Positions 23,501 to 35,100 of a stretch of DNA of 64,000 bases are shown in pieces; position 1 is the first letter of the stretch; every line of letters begins with the position of its first letter. The translations under genes were made by a program, and so were the position numbers. The notes under the pieces were generated by a model that made no database searches, was not told the origin of the DNA, and was given only the letters and a program-made list of their open reading frames with translations. Source of the stretch: Inia geoffrensis. Lineage: Eukaryota > Chordata > Mammalia > Artiodactyla > Iniidae. Location: positions 79,857,799 to 79,921,798 of the forward strand of contig CM070915.1 of the NCBI GenBank assembly GCA_036417435.1, written 5' to 3'.

Positions 23501-24594
23501 ATTCTTTGCGGAAAAATCCGTGACCCAGAACTCATGCCCACGTGATGGCCCAGCTTCCTATGGGGCCAGCCAGCCTCTCTTCTTTGGTGAAAATCACATA
23601 TTCATTTTTATCAGTAAAGAGCCTCCAAGTGCAGGGGGTAGGCCCAGGCCAGTCCAGCTCCACTGGTGCCAGGTCGGCCCCTAGGCAGCGCCCCCGACAC
23701 CAGGCCCTTGCTTTGTCCCGTGCGTGTGGCTCAGCGTGTCGTTCACGCCCGACGTCCCTGGCTGCCAGGAAGCCTTCGCGGTGAGCTGTCCTGTGCGCAT
23801 GTGTGTGTCTACCTTTACGTGATGAGAAAATTTCCCGCCTTACTGAGACTGCTAAGATACTTCTGGGTTTCAAGTAAAGCTATTTTTATGAACGGAAGAG
23901 TTACGTTATAAGTTACTCGTGTGTAACTTCATTCCATAGTAGTTTGGGGGCTACCGGAATATTACTGCACGTAGTAGATGCTCGATGACTGGACAGTTGA
24001 AGTCAGTTGAACCAATGATTGATTGGAGATGCCTGAGCAAAGGCAGGACGCACACCTACCAGTCCGTCTACACGTCCTTAAAACTATTCCATGGTGAAAG
24101 TGGTACCTCCAGCTCCACCCCTCCCCAAACCCCAGATCCACGTGCCCCATTCCTACTAAGCTCTCACTGGGGCCCTGACGCAGCCTGCTGGGAATGGCCC
24201 ATCCCCCAGCCTCGCCCCGGTCACCCTGGTTTCTCCCGTCTCATCCTCCACGACGACTCCATTGACAAAGTCCGCCGGCTACATCTTCCCGAAGCATCCA
24301 TGGTCAGGCACCTCGCTATCTCCAGCAACAGCCCTCCCGGACCCTCGCAGTGGCCTCTCGGGGGCTGAGTCAGGCCCAGCTTGTCCGGGTTCCTCGTAGC
24401 CATGGCCCCTGCTCTCTCCGCGGACCCCACTGTGACCAAAAGCCAGCGTGGATGCTCGGACTAAGCCCAGCCTTGGAAAGCTCCACTCCTCGAGGTCACC
24501 CGCTTGGTGCCCAGGGGCCCTGAGCCCGCGTGAGTAGCCCCTAGGTTGTCCTGCCGAGTGATGAGAGACCTCGGGCCAGGCCCAACCCCAGGGA
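23501..24594. other. Noncoding DNA with possible L2 tail
   Basis: Around 23964-24000 'tgcacgtagtagatgctcga' resembles the plus-strand L2/MIR end ('ggcacatagtaggtgctcaa'). A segment near 24225-24370 has the feel of an old interspersed repeat, but I cannot name it. Otherwise unique, with no gene. Confidence 0.4.
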
Positions 24595-24800
24595 GGAGCT
24601 GAGCCCATCCGGGAGCAGCGCTGCCTGGCGGCCGGGCCCGAGGGGCACGACCGGTGCCCAGGTGCCCGCGGGACCGCAGCTCCAGTAGCTCGCCCGCTGC
24701 GGCCACACACACAGAGGGCGGCCGGGCGGCCGGGCAGGCGGGGCCTAGGCCGCTGGCTCCCGGGGCCTGCGGGCAGCCCGAGTGCTGGCCCGGCCTCCTC
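24595..24800. promoter_or_regulatory. CpG-rich block
   Basis: A dense cluster of CpG (GGCGGCC, GCCCGCGGGACCGC, GGGCGGCCGG) runs over ~200 bases at very high GC. It is CpG-island-like but short. There is no accompanying exon signal. Confidence 0.4.
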
Positions 24801-25779
24801 CACTCTCTGCAAACAGCAGCCAGGCCTCCCCCAAACCCCATGGGCCGACAGGCAGCTCCTGGCCTCTGCCTCACGTTCTGTGGCTGAAAAGTCTGCAGGA
24901 CCTGAGCTGACTCTGCACAGGACACGTGGGGCGTGGGGTCGCCTGTCAAGTGTGGAAGGATGGCGGTGGGGTCATGCCCTCCCCGTGCGGGATGGATGGG
25001 GTCCGGGGGCGGCCCTGCCTCTTCACCCCCGCTTCCCAAGCCCTTCGCTGCCTGTGACCGACACAGACACGTGGTGAGGAATTTAGGTGTAAAAGCCAAT
25101 GACTGGACACCAGCACACGTGTCTGTGGTCATGAGGATGAGTCCCTTATTCCACGCATGATCAGTCCCGCCTCCTGCCGTTCCTTCCAGCTGACACGCCC
25201 GCCCCCAACAGGGTGTGAGACGTGGTCTCCAGAGGAGCTGAAGTAGCCAGCGTGGGGGTGCGGAAGGGGCCAGACTCCATGCACAGGACCCGCCTGGGGG
25301 TCAACACTGGCACAGCCCCCCCGGACAGGTACCCGGAGGGGAGCGGGAGGGCAGGGGCTCTGGGGGGTTCCTGGAACCCCCGTACCCCCTGCCTCTGCCT
25401 GGTGGTGCCCCCAGGGATTAGATGAGGCCATTCGGGTGACACACTGGGAGCACAGGAAGCCCTCGATCGGTCCCCGCTGCTCTTGTTGTCATCGGAGATG
25501 GCGGGACCCCCGTCCCACCCCCATTCTCTGTGCCCAGACACTCCCCCCGGGGTCAGAAATCAGGGCAGCAGCACACAGGCAAGACAGGTTCACACAGGGA
25601 GGCAGATGCTGGGACGGTCCCCCCACGGGATGGGCACCAACGCAGTCCCTCCGGACCCTCTGGGCATGTGGTCACCACCGGGCTGGTCAGGGTGAGTGAG
25701 CAGGGATCCGTCCCCATGTCCAGGAGCACAGGGTGTGCAATAGATGGGGGTGGGGGGGGTCCTGGCAAAGACCACCACA
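24801..25779. other. Unique GC-rich noncoding DNA
   Basis: Unassigned sequence with no gene. It contains a G-run at 25746-25762. Confidence 0.4.
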
Positions 25780-25900
25780 CCTGCTCTCAGACACAGAGCC
25801 AGGCCCAAGTTGCTGTGTGACCTTGGGCAGAACGCCTGACCTTCCTGAGCTATCCTGCGGGTGGAGAGAAGCCCCGAAATGACGACCAGACACAAGCGGG
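25780..25900 (+). mobile_element. MIR SINE fragment (plus strand)
   Basis: 'ttgctgtgtgaccttgggca' (25809-25828) is an almost exact MIR core sequence, followed by a 'gacctt..tgagc' pattern. It is an ancient SINE and well preserved over this core. Confidence 0.75.
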
Positions 25901-26529
25901 GCTGCTCCATCTGCAGAAGGAATTCGGACACCCACGTTCCTGCCCTCTGTTCCCTGTGCTTCAAAAGCGATGTTTTGGGAACCTCTCCACTGGCCACAAG
26001 TTTATATAACCTCTCATCTGCCAATTCTAGCAGAGAAAAATGCTTGAGGTTTTACAGAGCAGTTATGTTCACATAAAAACAACATCAAATCCTGCACTGT
26101 AATATGTGAAATAAATCCAATTTTCATCACTAATGATAATAGAAGGAAACATCGTTGGAAAGAGGGCTGTTCCCTACCTATAACCGTCAAGAGCCTCCTA
26201 ATCGGCAGAGGGACCAAGTGCAGAGAGTCTCCAAGGTGGATCAAGCCAGGTCACCCTGCTGGTCGCCTTCCTCGTTAGTTACAGGTATTGAAGGTGAGTC
26301 TTATTCTGGACGTCACGCACTCTCGCTCCCCCCTCTTACAAGGCTCACTCACTGATGCACTCCCCCCCGAAGGTGCGCCCGTGTGTGCACTTGGGCGCAC
26401 GGCGAGCACACGGGCCGACCCAGCTGGATCCCGGGGTCGGCTGGTGAAAGATCGGGGCCGTGACAGCGGGAGGTCTTCTGACGGGGGCAGACACAGGAGC
26501 CCGCGGGCGGCTCTTCACCTGACCTCAGG
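25901..26529. other. Unique noncoding DNA
   Basis: It includes a less GC-rich segment (26000-26160) that could be conserved noncoding sequence, but nothing in it is nameable. Confidence 0.4.
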
Positions 26530-26800
26530 GCCAGGGTTCTTGAAATGGGTGACAGACCCGACCCAAAGTGGTAGCAAAAGCGGAAAGAGTATTTCAAGCA
26601 GAGCAAACAGCGAGCGGAACCCGTCAGAGTAAAGGAGGGCGTTTCTGTAAACGCACAGAGTGTGGGGGCTGCGGTGGCCAGAGGGTCGGGCGGGCAGTCA
26701 GGAAACGGTCCAGGAAAGCATGCCAAGGCCTCTGGACCTTATCTCCTTGAGAGTGATGGAGACGCACCGACACGTGTGTTGGAGGAAACTGCAGCGTATG
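26530..26800 (-). mobile_element. Probable L2 LINE fragment (minus strand)
   Basis: The 'gagtatttcaagcagagcaa' segment (26587-26606) and 'ctggaccttatctccttgag' (26732-26751) match the pattern of minus-strand L2 ('attccaggcagagggaaca' and 'ggactttatcctgagag'). It is heavily diverged. Confidence 0.5.
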
Positions 26801-27209
26801 GGCCCGGAAACAAGGGGGCGGGGGGGGGGGGTGACTAAAGAGGGGGAGCCCCCCAAGGTTCCAGGAGGTCAGGGCCGGGGAGGGGGCAGCTCCAGCTGCT
26901 CAACAGACCCAGGGGCTCAGCGGCTGGACACTGAGCCAGCCCTAGTCAGCGTCCTGCTCACACCCCACCTGCGGCAGACGCCCCCGAGGAGCAGCCAACC
27001 TCCACGTGGCCACTCGGGATGCTGTGTCCTCTCCATCCAGCCCAGGGGCCGAAAGCGTGGGTGAGCCCTGCATCCCACGAGCTGGAACCAGTCACGTGGC
27101 CCAGGAGGTGAGAGAAACGTCCGCTGTACCATCGTGATGAAAAGGGCACACGTAACAGTCTCTGCTACAAGGGCTGAAAGAAGGGTCCTTCTGCTTTAGC
27201 CGCAAAAGA
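26801..27209. other. Unique GC-rich noncoding DNA
   Basis: Starts with a G-run (26815-26831). No gene or repeat recognised. Confidence 0.4.
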
Positions 27210-27650
27210 TGTTTATTGACTGTACCGGTCAGCTACCGCTGCCTGACAAGCCACCCCAAAGCGCGGTGCTTTCAAAAGGCAACAAGTCACATTTGTCGCG
27301 GGTGTACAGAGTGGCTGGAACACTGCTGACGTGGGCAGAGCTCAGCTGATTCAATATGGGCTCACGATCTGTCGTCACTGCCGGTCAGCTGAGGGTCCCC
27401 TGGGCCGGGCAGGCTCGGCTCAGCTCCACGCAGCCTCCTGTGCTCCGGTGGGTCAGCCTGGCCTTTTCTTCACGGCAAAGGCAGGGTCCCAAGACAGAGA
27501 GCAGATGCACGCAAGACCCCTGAGGGCTGGGCCTGGAACTGGGACATTGTACACATTCCATTAGGCCAAAGCAAGTCACTGGACAGCCCAGACGCAGACA
27601 GTGGGGACACAGATCCACCGTTCAGTGGGAAAACTAGAGTCACGTGGCAA
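27210..27650. mobile_element. Old interspersed repeat, family uncertain
   Basis: 'agctaccgctgcctgacaag' (27231-27250) with 'ccaccccaaagcgcggtgct' (27251-27270), 'gggcagagctcagctgattc' (27333-27352) and 'ccattaggccaaagcaagtc' (27558-27577) follow, in order, a common mammalian repeat that I recognise. That repeat reads 'gctgcataacaaaccacccc' ... 'ggtcaaagcaagtcac'. I do not give a family name because I cannot verify it; an LTR-type or DNA-transposon origin are both possible. Confidence 0.55.
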
Positions 27651-29400
27651 ACGATGCAGCCAGCTTCTCGGGGAGGGCAGGGAACTGGAGCCATTTCTCC
27701 CAAAGGGACTGCGGCTTGTGAGAGAGGCGGGCTCTGAGCAGACGCCCACCCGACTCCAGAAGTTCAAACACGCATAACCTAAGCCATGATTGGCCTGATA
27801 AAGGGGGGGTGGGGAAAACAGACTGGAAATGTACGAGGACGCTGGGAGCCTGACTGCGGCCCCGAGAAGGGCACCAGACCAGGGGAATCGCCGGGCCGGT
27901 CGGGGCCTCGCTGGTTCCCACAGACATGCGTCCAGCATTCCCCCAGGAGCTTGGACGTGGCCTTTGTTCTCTGAGCAGCCCCGCTATGTGCTGGACCGTC
28001 CCTGCCCTGCGAGACCCACCCTCTTGGTGAGAAGGTGCCAAGGCCGGAGCAGTGAGCAGGGAAGTACAGACAGTACTGTCCGTGACCGTTGACGCAAATC
28101 TCCACCAGGGCTGTTCAAAATATTCCCAACTGGATGACTGGGGCTCGGGGTGGAGGTGTCAGTCCTTCTGGTCTTGCCCACCCTCCCTCCCTCCCTCCTC
28201 CAGCAAGACTCAGCCAGGCCGGGGGCAGCACCCGTGTCCCCGTGGATGTGCCGTGCGGGCTTCTGCTCGTGGGGGGATGTCCAAAGCCGCCGACCCGAGG
28301 GAGGCCCTGGGCTCCAAGAAAAACCCAGCCCACGGCCTCCAGGCTACCCCGCCTCCGGACGAGGTCCCTCTTCTCCTGGGAGCTGCCACACTGCGGGCAA
28401 CACCCTGAGCTCCGAGCCATCCCCCCTTGACGCGCTGAGGAACTTAAGACTTATGGGATTCCACCCCCCACCCACGCGCTCCACAAAGCTTGGCTTTCAG
28501 CAACTTAAGTTGCCAAATAAAATTTGGATTTGACCGTCAAAAACAAGACGTCTTCTCGTTCAGGGTCTGCTCTTCTCCTGCAGCGTCTAAAGCAGTGTCT
28601 TCTAAGGTTGTAAGGCTTGGAGATACGACAGCACATCTGGGAGACTCGTCCCGGTTCCAAAACTCCTGGTGCAACCCCACGACGAGCAGTGGGCCTGACT
28701 GCTTCCGAAGAAAGTAGCATCCGTGACTGTGTTTCAGCTCCTTTGCTGGGGCAGGGGGCTATTATTTGAACGCACGGTCCCTCTAGGACACCCAGGCTTC
28801 CCATGCTGTTTTTGCTGTAAGATACTCCCCAGTTCCTATTACCTGACCCTCCATTCATTTGTCCCTGGAGCATATATATATATACACCCAGTAAATGCCT
28901 GCGGTTCCCCAGGTCACGTGCTGGGACCACAACAGGCGGTGCAGACACACAGACGTGACGTGGACCCTCCGGAAGGGCAGACAGGGAGACACACTAGTCA
29001 TTGTGTCAGCATCTTCACACGGCTCTGCTGCACCTGCTGTAACCACCGGCGCCCCCCTCTCGTCTGGGGTGTCCCTGGCGCTCGGTGCCAGCCAGGCCCC
29101 GACCACCCTTGCACGAGCCCTCGGACGTCTTCATCAGCATCACAGGCAAGTCTAAGGGGGCTGCACGGCCGGCACGGCGATGACCCAGGATACGTCCAGT
29201 CCATCCAGGCAGAGGCCCGGCCACCACTTCACACCCCAGCCGGGGAACGAACGCACGACTGTCCTCCGTCAAATGATCTCAAGGCTAAACAGCGCCTAGA
29301 GACCACGCAGGACATACAGGGGACGGGACCCATCTTTCTCCCTGCAACGTCCCTGGGAAAATGCGACAGGCCTAGAACGTGGTCCAGGTTCTAGACAGAA
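27651..29400. other. Unique noncoding DNA
   Basis: There is a short CCCT run at 28183-28199 and a (TA)n run at 28871-28884. Open frames up to ~220 codons (28723-29394, plus) begin in simple sequence and show no domain pattern. Confidence 0.4.
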
Positions 29401-31459
29401 GCTTGGTCGCAGCTTTAGAAGTTTGGTCCCCACTGCTCACCTGCGTGTCTGGGGAAGAGAGGTCGCTTCAGAGCCACTTCCCTCTGCAGATCCAGCAGGT
29501 ACTTGAAAGCCAGCTAATTTCAGAGGAGAAAGCTGCAAAACTCTCTCTTTCTTAAAGGTTTCCTTGGACCAAACATTCAAGGAAAGTGTTATCGTAAGAA
29601 TGTATTATAAATTTGAAGAAACAATCAAATCGAGAAAACTAACTCTTTAGAATATATGTCCGGGTTTCATGTTGTTTGTTTGTTTTTCACTTTGGCAGGA
29701 AAAAAGACGGTGAAGGCAAGTAGAGCAAGAAGATGTAGCCAGGAGGGAGGCTGGCAGACGTATCCGTGCAGCGGGAATGACTCGGACTCCCAAAGGGCTC
29801 AGACAGGAAGGACAGAGGACGGCGCTTCGAAATGAAAATAAACGTTTTAACGAAGAGGGCGCTTGGTGTTCCTAATTACAAGCAGGAAGATGGTTTTAAG
29901 GCACCATTTGAACAACTGTTGTTTGGAGAAGATTCCAGACAAGGAAAGACCACAGTGCAGGGGGTGTCGGCTGCTGGCTGGGTGACCAGGCTCTCATGCT
30001 GAGAAGCCACATTTATTTCTACCAAAAAGAGCAAAACGATTTACAGAAATGTCATTAATTTTCAAAATCCACCCTGAGAGGGCAGAGGAAGCAGAAAGAA
30101 GCATCGCGGTGGCCATGGGCAGCCCACCTCCTCCAGTCTCTGAGAAGGCGTTTCTCCCCAGGTACACGCGAGCGTCGTGAAGAATTTACAAAGAATTTAC
30201 AAAGGGTACTGCATGAAGTTAGTTAGATCTGGCTTGGGTTTTTATGTTTGGTTGGTTGGTTGGGTTTTTTTGTTTGTTTGTTTTGGTTGGCGTGGGTGTT
30301 TTGTTTTGTTTTAATAAAGTTGAACAAATACAGGCACTTAAAGTGTAAATGTATTTCTTGGGAAGAATTGTAACCAGGTCAATTTACATCTCTACGATCT
30401 CCAGGTCAGAAAATTGCAAAGATACGGGATGATTTCTGGGGGAAAAAACTGGCAAAATTTCCAATTTATGTCTTTTACCCTAAAGATGACGATTATGCTC
30501 CATGTTGGGGTGAGCTCTGTGTTTTTTAATCTAGGTAAAGTTTCAAAAACTAATGTAGATTAAGTGGGTCTGAGTGTGATTAAATTTATGAATACAGAGA
30601 AAAATATGGAGTTTTATTAACTGTGGAAGGAATGTGGGTCCTTAGCTGCCCAGCCAGTTCACAAAGACCAAGGAGATCGGCTTACAGGGGTTAAATAAAC
30701 ACAGTATTTTATATTATAGTTCAAATGAATCCACTTGCAGCAAGACTCAGAGTCTAAAATTGGCTTATGAAATCGGCCGTCTCCAGGGCTTTCTGGAGCC
30801 TGCCCGGAGGCGCAGCCCTTGGGCAGCAGGGCACTCCGCTCAGGGCCTCACAGGATGGTCTTTTCACATCGTGGGACAGTGCGTGTCCTACAGCAGTTCA
30901 GAAGCAGGGCGTGCGAAAGAACACACTTATGCAAAGAAGACAGCGCAGGGAGAGTGGATGGCGGGGACAGTCTGCAGGTGGAGAGGACAGGGGGCCTGGG
31001 CGTGGGCTGACACCGCCTCCAGGATGGATCGATTTTCAGAGATCTTAGCAAACGCCCTCGGGGCCCAGGATCCAGGGAGACCAGGCGGGTGCTGCAGAAG
31101 CAAGCCCCGAGGCCAGGGGAGAGGCCACCTCTCCTGCTGCCAGCTGCTCGGCAGAGCCCCCCAGCCCGGACCTCCCCTCCTCAAGGCCGTCTGGCCGACC
31201 AGGAGCTTGTTAATTGTGCCAGTGAGGGGTTTGCCAGTGGCTCCCACAGAGTAATGTTTCAGGAGTTAGAGACCCAGCTGAGAGTGAAAAGAGCATCCAC
31301 TCAGAGCCGGGAATCACATTTCAAAACTGCGGGGGAAAGAGAGAGAGAAAAAAAAGTGTTTCTTGAGTGAAGAGGAAGAGACTCATTCATCTCGTGAGGC
31401 CCAGACTCCGGCCTGAATCGGCTCGCAGACTCGAAGCTCCCAACAGGGGGCCTGCGAGG
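29401..31459. other. AT-richer unique noncoding DNA
   Basis: Between 29400 and 30750 even chance frames are rare, and GC content is lower than in its surroundings. It contains a T/G low-complexity patch (30236-30312) and an 11-base tandem duplication at 30181-30202. A polypyrimidine-plus-CAG pattern near 29670-29699 looks like a splice acceptor but has no exon with a matching donor. No gene seen. Confidence 0.45.
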
Positions 31460-32345
31460 GTTGCCCCGTTAGAGAACGGCCCCCTGTACTTTGAGCATCT
31501 CTTAGTTTTTCCGCGGCAAAACTGCACACTGCTTAAACTTCCTGTGGTTAAAAAGTGCTTTTCAAGAACGTGTTTCTGAAATTAAAAAATGACCTGAGAC
31601 TGTGCAACGTTTTTCTCACGAGGACCAGAAAGGCCTGATGCTCTGCCTGCACGATGAGCCGGTTCCGAGCTCCCAGTGAGGGGTGGGCTGGGGGCAGGGG
31701 GGCTGCAAACAGCCGCCGGCGGGTTCCCAGCTCCACCCCCGCCCCGGGCTCCCTCCCCCATCCAGGCCTCCCTACCCACCCTGGCCCCGAACACCCCAGC
31801 AACCCTCTCCCCAACCCCGGGCGGCTCCGCCGGGACCCAGGCCTCCGGCCGCCCTCCCTCCCTGGGCCGTCCCGGCCTGCCTGTCATCTTTGCTCTAATT
31901 GTTTCCAGATCCGTGTGGGAGGTCAGGCCCGGGAGTGCTTTGCCGTGTGCCAAGTTTATAAACAGAGCAGAGCTTCCAGATGGCCGCAGGCTCCAGCCTG
32001 GCGAGCAGGTTGATTGGGAGCAGAGTAACAACAGGTGGAGAGCAGACAATGAGTTCCTTGACACTTACTAACTCCCTTTACTTCTTCCCCTCGCAGCCCT
32101 CAGCCCCATCTGCCACAGTCCCCGACAGATTTCCAAAATGCTCAAATGGACAAGGGTGGGGGGGTGGAATGCAAAGAAAACACGGTATTTCCCTAATGAG
32201 GGCGGGGGCTGGGGGAGGAGAGGGCGGGGCAGGCTCCCTGGGCATCAGAGCCGGCTGGGCCCGCGGGAGGAGGGGCTTGGCGGGGTGCCCGGCCCCCCCA
32301 CTTCTTAGCCCACGGCAGTGCTAAGGGGGCAGCTAGTCTTAGCAA
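31460..32345. promoter_or_regulatory. Candidate regulatory block with ETS/RUNX composite motif
   Basis: Repeat-free sequence carrying ACTTCCTGTGGTTA at 31537-31550, which joins an ETS core to a RUNX core. It also has a palindromic GTTTATAAAC (31954-31963), E-boxes (CAGATG near 31976, CAGGTG near 32032) and GC-rich CpG segments at 31700-31870 and 32220-32300. Motif clustering without repeats suggests an enhancer or promoter. This is inference from motifs only. Confidence 0.35.
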
Positions 32346-33284
32346 GTGTTCTGGGAAATGCCTCATGATTCTCTGGAAGAGGATGGACCACACAATCCAA
32401 TCCCATTACGCTGCTCAAGGATCCAACAGGAGGGGCTGGGCTGGAGTCCGAATCTGTCCAAGTGAACAAAGTCTGCCCTGGGAGACCCTTCGGCCACAGA
32501 ACAGTCTCTGTCCGCGGTGGAGAGGCCAGCCGGGCGCTGGGGTGAAATGGGGTTTCAGTAAAGACGCCTCGGACGCCTCTGCTCAGACGAGCTCACCCCA
32601 CAGGCCCTGCAGCGGCTCCCACGAAGGGACGGGCTCCGAGTCTCAGGGTCCCCAGGCTGACCCAGAGCTCCTGAGGGTGGCAAGGCGGAGCCCGTGATTC
32701 CAGCTAGAATCCAGGCTGGCTCAGGCGGGAACCCTCCTGGGTTTAAATCCCTGACCTACAGAGAGCGCCTGTGAAAATAAAGCATATAAATATCAAAAGC
32801 ACATCTTTAAGTGTCTGAGTTAAGACTGGGTTATCTTCTGCGAGTCTTTGAATCTGACTTTCTACTTATAAAATGTAACCCGACACTGCGCTTTGAAGAT
32901 GCGGGATCTGGGACCAGGACCTAGCAGTTTATCTGAACTGACAGGACGCGGGTGCCCAGGGGTCCATCCACCCGCCCAGGCCCCGGCCCAGGCCCGACTC
33001 GCCGGAAGGCCCTGCAGAGCTGCAGTGTAACATTCTGCTCCGCAGGAAAATGCAGGGAATCTAAAGAGAGGGATAATTTGGTCTTTATGAGGAAAGAATA
33101 CAAACTTGTGTGTCTTTAATTACCTTCGCTAGTTTTCCACACGGCAGTCACTGACTGATGCTTTAGCCACAAGGCTGCAAGCATTATAGAAGGAATTCTT
33201 AAGAAAACAAATCATGCTTTAAACGAAAGAGCAAGAAAACGGGTTAGAGGGAATGAACTCCCGACTGGGAGGGTGAACGGGGCA
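32346..33284. other. Unique noncoding DNA
   Basis: No gene or recognisable repeat. An AT-richer interval lies at 32770-32890. Confidence 0.4.
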
Positions 33285-33372
33285 GGGGGAGGGGAGAGGA
33301 GGGGGAGGGGAGAGGGGGGAGGGGAGAGGAGGGGGAGGGGAGAGGAGGGGGAGGGGAGAGGAGGGGGAGGGG
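33285..33372 (+). repeat. 16-base purine minisatellite
   Basis: About five and a half copies of GGGGGAGGGGAGAGGA run head to tail, with one 13-base and one 17-base variant unit at 33301-33330. The plus strand is pure purine from 33285 to 33371, giving strong G-quadruplex and triplex (H-DNA) potential. Confidence 0.9.
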
Positions 33373-35000
33373 CAGGCGGGGCTGAGGACCAGCTGCACCC
33401 CAGCCTCACAGTCTCTGGTGAAGTCAGGGCTTTGGGAGGGTGTGGCTCCAGAGCAGCTTCCGGGGCGTGGCTGGGCAGGTCCCCGAGAGACAGGTGCCCC
33501 GAGTGTAAACACAGCAGCCCCCTGCCCCACACTCAGGAGTATCAGAGAGCACGGGGTCCATCACAGCTGGAGCATCCCGGCACCGTCACCCGGGAGCAGG
33601 CTCTGCCCCAGACACAAGGCGCCAGCAGCCGGGGAGTGTTCCCCCAACACAGCGCGGTTCACCCCAGCCCCTGGTGAGCTTACCCTGCGACTTGAGGCAG
33701 TCACGCGGCATCCTCCAAGGGGACCACCCTCTTTATAGGCAGAACTTTTCCACTTGTGCTCTGAGGCCGGGTGTGGAATTGTGTTCCCAACCACAAAGCA
33801 CCAAGACCCACCATCGTGGCACCCCCTGAATTCGCCAGAAAGGGGCACACAACTCTTCCTGCAAATTGCAAAGTACCAGGTTAAACCGAAAGCTACTTTC
33901 ATAGTTTAAAATCTCAACGTGGTCTCTAGATGGTTAGCGGAGAGTGGAATTTGTTCTCTCCGTCTACACAATCATAAATACGAAGCCAAAACAAAAAACA
34001 AAAAAAAAGAGCTAGTGATAACATTAGAAAGTGGCATGGCGTTTCCTAATTTCACAGACAAATGAAAACAGTTAACGTGTTAGGATCGGAAGTGTCACAC
34101 CGTGTGCGCGAGCTGGCTTTTCCCACGTGCCAACGTGACTCTGAGCTTCACTTGAGGCCAAAGTGTGGAACCTAAAACACTGGAAAAGAACTATCTTCTT
34201 CAGAGAACTTTATTTTTCAAACTGGAAGTTACTGCTCCTTTTCAAACGTAGACCAGAATATTTCAGCAAACACAATGTGTTTGGAATTTTTATATGCTGG
34301 TGGCTCTTAGGCAGAATAACGGGGCGTAAAGCAGGCTGCTCGGCCGGAGTGTGCAGAGGGGCTTTAAGTCCCAGGGCTTCCTAGCAGCGCTGCCCTAGGG
34401 AGCTCGCTCAGATGCTTCCTGAGATGAAACTCAGGCAGAAGTTAGCCAGTTAACCAGCCAAGCACCTCTTTAAGTAACGTTTGAAACACTTCTAACCAGA
34501 ATTAAGGGATTTTTTTTCCCCCTTAAACTTGGCAAGCAACTGAAAAGACCAGTGTGGAGGAGGTGAGAAATGCCATTTCCAAGTCCTGAAGCCAAGTCAG
34601 CTGCCCGCGGTGACTTAACCCAGATTCCCGCACAATGGAGCATTTATCAGCCCCCAGCTTAGATGTGAGGAGGCAGGCAGGCCCGTGAAGTGTGGGTGAT
34701 AAGCACATCCTTTCCACTACGTTTGGTCCTAAGCGTTCACCCCTCCAAGCCACCCCTCCCTCTGCTTTGCCAAAAGCCTGTCCCGCTGTGCAGTTATGCC
34801 GTGTCCTCCCAGACAGAAGTCACCGGCCGCACCCACCTGGCCGCCTCTCGGGCTGCCGGGGCGCCAGCCCCACCCAGAAAGCCAACGGCCGCCAGCGGGG
34901 AGGGAGGCAGAGCCACAGAGGTCTCTTGCCGGGCAAAGACCCTGGCAGAGTCAAGCACCCTGACCCACAGCCGAGCGGACGTGGCCCCAGCAGAGGCCCC
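33373..35000. other. Unique noncoding DNA
   Basis: No nameable gene or repeat. AT-richer segments lie at 33900-34320 and 34440-34550. Confidence 0.4.
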
Positions 35001-35100
35001 AGCGCACTCAGCCTCCGCCCGTCACTCCTGCTGGAATCGGGGTTTCAGAGGCTGTGTGCCAGTGCACTCAGCCTCTGCCCATCACTCCTGCTGGAATCAG
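35001..35100. repeat. 60-base-period tandem duplication
   Basis: The ~40-base block from 35001 (AGCGCACTCAGCCTCCGCCC...) recurs from 35061 with only a few transitions. This gives about 1.7 copies at a 60-base period. A second short tandem duplication, 16 of 17 bases (CACGCTGCCTTTGAAG), lies at 35290-35322. Confidence 0.8.

Noticed and set aside
29670..29710. Splice-acceptor-like polypyrimidine tract with CAG
   Set aside because: No exon with an open frame and matching donor follows. Such patterns are common by chance in T-rich DNA.
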